7,432 nt of DNA from the NCBI GenBank assembly GCA_007131435.1, contig SLQM01000112.1, forward strand, positions 1-7,432. The letters run 5' to 3'. The translations under genes were made by a program, and so were the position numbers. The notes below the pieces were generated by a model. It was not told the DNA's origin and searched no databases. It worked only from the letters and a program-made list of their open reading frames with translations. The stretch is from Syntrophomonadaceae bacterium (GTDB lineage Bacteria > Bacillota > Dethiobacteria > DTU022). Within the stretch, counting starts at the first letter, position 1. The number at the start of each line of letters is the position of its first letter. This document shows positions 6,149 through 7,432 of the stretch, in pieces.

Positions 6149-7389
6149 CCTGCAAGCCCCCTGCCGGTTAGCTGGATAAATATCGCCTCGAGGGTCGCTT
6201 CCTCGGTATGAATGGTCATCAGGTTGGGCGAGGCTGCCAGTTCACCCAGGCGGGCTGATGACTGCTCGCCATCTAACGGTAGGTTTAGCTCTTTCACTTC
6301 ATTTCCGTCACGCAGCCTGACGCGAACAGACCGTTTCCCATATTTAAGCTTTAAGTTTTCTGCTGTATCAAGAGCTACTATTTCACCCTCGTTGATAAAA
6401 GCAACCCGATCTGAGAGTTCATCGGCTTCAAACATGTTGTGCGTGGTCAGCAGGATTGCTGCTCCCCTCTCTGCTTCCTCCTTAATTGTTTTCCTGATCG
6501 CAGATGCCGTTACCGGGTCAAGTCCATCTGTAGGCTCGTCAAGAAAAAGCACTTTCGGTTTATTGATAAACGCGCGGGCGATCATCAAGCGCTGACGCAT
6601 ACCTTTTGAGTAGCTGCCAACCCTGTCCCTGGCCCTGTCGGCTAGCCCTACGCGTTTCAAAGCCTCCATGGAACCGGGATTGCGAATCCCAAACAGGGAA
6701 GCAAAAAAATTCAGATTTTCCAGGGCATTCATCTCCAGGTAGAGGTTCTTTTCCTCAAAAGTAACCCCGATTTGAGATTGTATAACTGGATCGTCCCTGC
6801 CCACATCGCGGCCCAGGATCCTTGCCCTGCCTCCTTTTAATTCAAGCTGGCCGGTTAAAACTTTTATCGTAGTCGATTTTCCAGCACCGTTCGGGCCTAA
6901 AAAGCCAAGTATTTCGCCTGGATAAACCTCGAAACTAATATCCTTAACCGCCTGTAGTTTCCCATACCAGTAGCTTAGATTGTCTACATCTATTGCAGGA
7001 TTACCCCTGCGAGTTTCCATGGCTTTCGCACTGAACTTAGTATAAGCTTGCTGATCTGCTTCAGAAGGCTTTTCATGCGGCTTAATAAATTCACCCTTCT
7101 TCCACAAGCCTTTAATTTTTTCTCCTGTCGGTTTAGCGTAAATACCGTAACCGTGTCGTTTTCCTTCAAAAAATTCACCCCTGTATCCGGAGCCACTGGC
7201 ATAGATAATTGTTCCCCTGCCGTGGGGCTTTCCCTCTTTCCACTGACCTTCGTAGCGGGTTCCATCTGGCAGTCGCAGCCTTCCTTCTCCTTGAGGCATA
7301 TTGTTAACTAATTGTCCGCTATAACTTCCTCCCATCCAGGAAACATTTTCTTTAACCTCTTTAAGTTCAAAATCAGTCAACTTTTCCAC
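6145..7389 (-). CDS. ABC-2 type exporter ATPase with N-terminal MORN repeats
   Basis: ATP-binding subunit of an ABC exporter; it acts on the cytoplasmic face with the two permeases encoded next. Residues 23-101 are three 23-residue MORN repeats plus a partial fourth (YEGQWKEGKPHGRG type). A linker (102-130) precedes a complete nucleotide-binding domain: Walker A GPNGAGKST (165-173), signature YSKGMRQRL (260-268), Walker B VLFLDEP with catalytic E285, D-loop GLDP (289-292) and H-loop H317. The Q-loop glutamine position is E212, which I recall also in NatA-like ATPases. Residues 350-414 form the C-terminal extension common in this subfamily. The start is GTG: an in-frame stop lies at 7423-7425 with no ATG, GTG or TTG between. 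The ribosome site is weak (GGGGAT 8-13 bases upstream); a TTG at codon 4, preceded by GGTGG, is an alternative. M124 has no ribosome site, so the MORN block is a true fusion. The substrate is unknown; NatA-like Na+ export is only one possibility. Confidence 0.93.
   Translation of the reverse strand: MEKLTDFELKEVKENVSWMGGSYSGQLVNNMPQGEGRLRLPDGTRYEGQWKEGKPHGRGTIIYASGSGYRGEFFEGKRHGYGIYAKPTGEKIKGLWKKGEFIKPHEKPSEADQQAYTKFSAKAMETRRGNPAIDVDNLSYWYGKLQAVKDISFEVYPGEILGFLGPNGAGKSTTIKVLTGQLELKGGRARILGRDVGRDDPVIQSQIGVTFEEKNLYLEMNALENLNFFASLFGIRNPGSMEALKRVGLADRARDRVGSYSKGMRQRLMIARAFINKPKVLFLDEPTDGLDPVTASAIRKTIKEEAERGAAILLTTHNMFEADELSDRVAFINEGEIVALDTAENLKLKYGKRSVRVRLRDGNEVKELNLPLDGEQSSARLGELAASPNLMTIHTEEATLEAIFIQLTGRGLAG
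7087..7323 (-). repeat. MORN repeat block in the ABC ATPase
   Basis: This stretch codes for residues 23-101 of the ATPase. Repeat starts fall at Y23, Y46, Y69 and I92, an exact 23-residue period. Each unit follows the MORN pattern Y-x-G-x-(W/F/L)-x-x-(G/N)-x-x-x-G-x-G (for example YEGQWKEGKPHGRG and YRGEFFEGKRHGYG); the fourth unit stops after KGLWKKGEF. MORN repeats form short beta-hairpin stacks linked to lipid or protein contact in other proteins. Their role here is not known; holding the ATPase at the membrane or regulating it is inference. Confidence 0.9.
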
Positions 7390-7411
7390 CCGCCTTATCC
7401 CCGGTAGTTTA

Positions 7412-7417
7412 ATTGTA
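7412..7417 (-). promoter_or_regulatory. Possible -10 element of the exporter operon
   Basis: TACAAT (5 of 6 to TATAAT) lies 23-28 bases before the GTG start of the MORN-ABC gene. The matching -35 would fall beyond the right edge of the window, so only half of the promoter could be seen. A leader this short would leave little room before the weak ribosome site. A tentative call. Confidence 0.25.
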
Positions 7418-7432
7418 TCTTTTTACCAGGTA

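Noticed and set aside
6212..6595. Plus-strand open frame of 127 codons
   Set aside because: Opposite the conserved Walker B and signature region of the ABC ATPase; the Ser/Arg-rich product looks like an antisense shadow.
1..7432. CRISPR array, tRNA, rRNA, insertion sequence or phage genes
   Set aside because: No regularly spaced repeats, cloverleaf, rRNA-like segment, transposase or terminal inverted repeats were seen.

Overview
The window holds six protein genes, all on the minus strand, packed from about 7389 down to 323, followed by about 320 bases of AT-rich DNA with no gene. Close packing, start/stop overlaps of the ATGA type, a strong GGAGGTG ribosome site before a TTG start, a GTG start and the protein families present suggest a low-to-mid-GC anaerobic Firmicute (Clostridia in the broad sense). 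That placement is inference: no rRNA or other marker gene is present.

First unit (7389 to 3861). A complete three-gene ABC-2 type exporter: an ATPase with an unusual N-terminal block of MORN repeats, then two different membrane subunits, each with one N-terminal helix, a large extracytoplasmic domain and a C-terminal bundle of about five helices. Each junction is a 4-base ATGA overlap, so the three proteins are probably translated together and assemble as one ATPase dimer plus a permease heterodimer. The architecture resembles NatA/NatB-type exporters. The substrate cannot be read from the sequence.

Second unit (about 3843 to 323). A good extended -10 promoter (TTGACA, 17 bases, TAGTAC preceded by TGT) sits just after the second permease. 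It drives a MoxR-type AAA+ ATPase, a CoxE-like VWA-domain protein and a divergent BrnQ-family amino-acid transporter. The first two are a well-known ATPase/VWA partnership used to remodel or mature other proteins. The transporter start overlaps the VWA stop by 4 bases, so the transporter may be the partner or client of the pair. The MoxR gene most likely starts at a TTG at 3761. The ATG at 3824 lies within the promoter and has no ribosome site.

Left end (1 to 322). AT-rich, with no convincing gene or terminator. It carries an almost perfect minus-strand sigma-A promoter (TTGTCA, 17 bases, TATAAT) at 39-67 pointing out of the window, a second weaker candidate at 145-172, and several short direct repeats around them. 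It looks like the regulatory region of the next minus-strand gene, which begins beyond base 1.

The observations most worth following are the MORN-ABC fusion and the MoxR/VWA/BrnQ-like operon, whose transporter has lost the usual family signature in its first helix.
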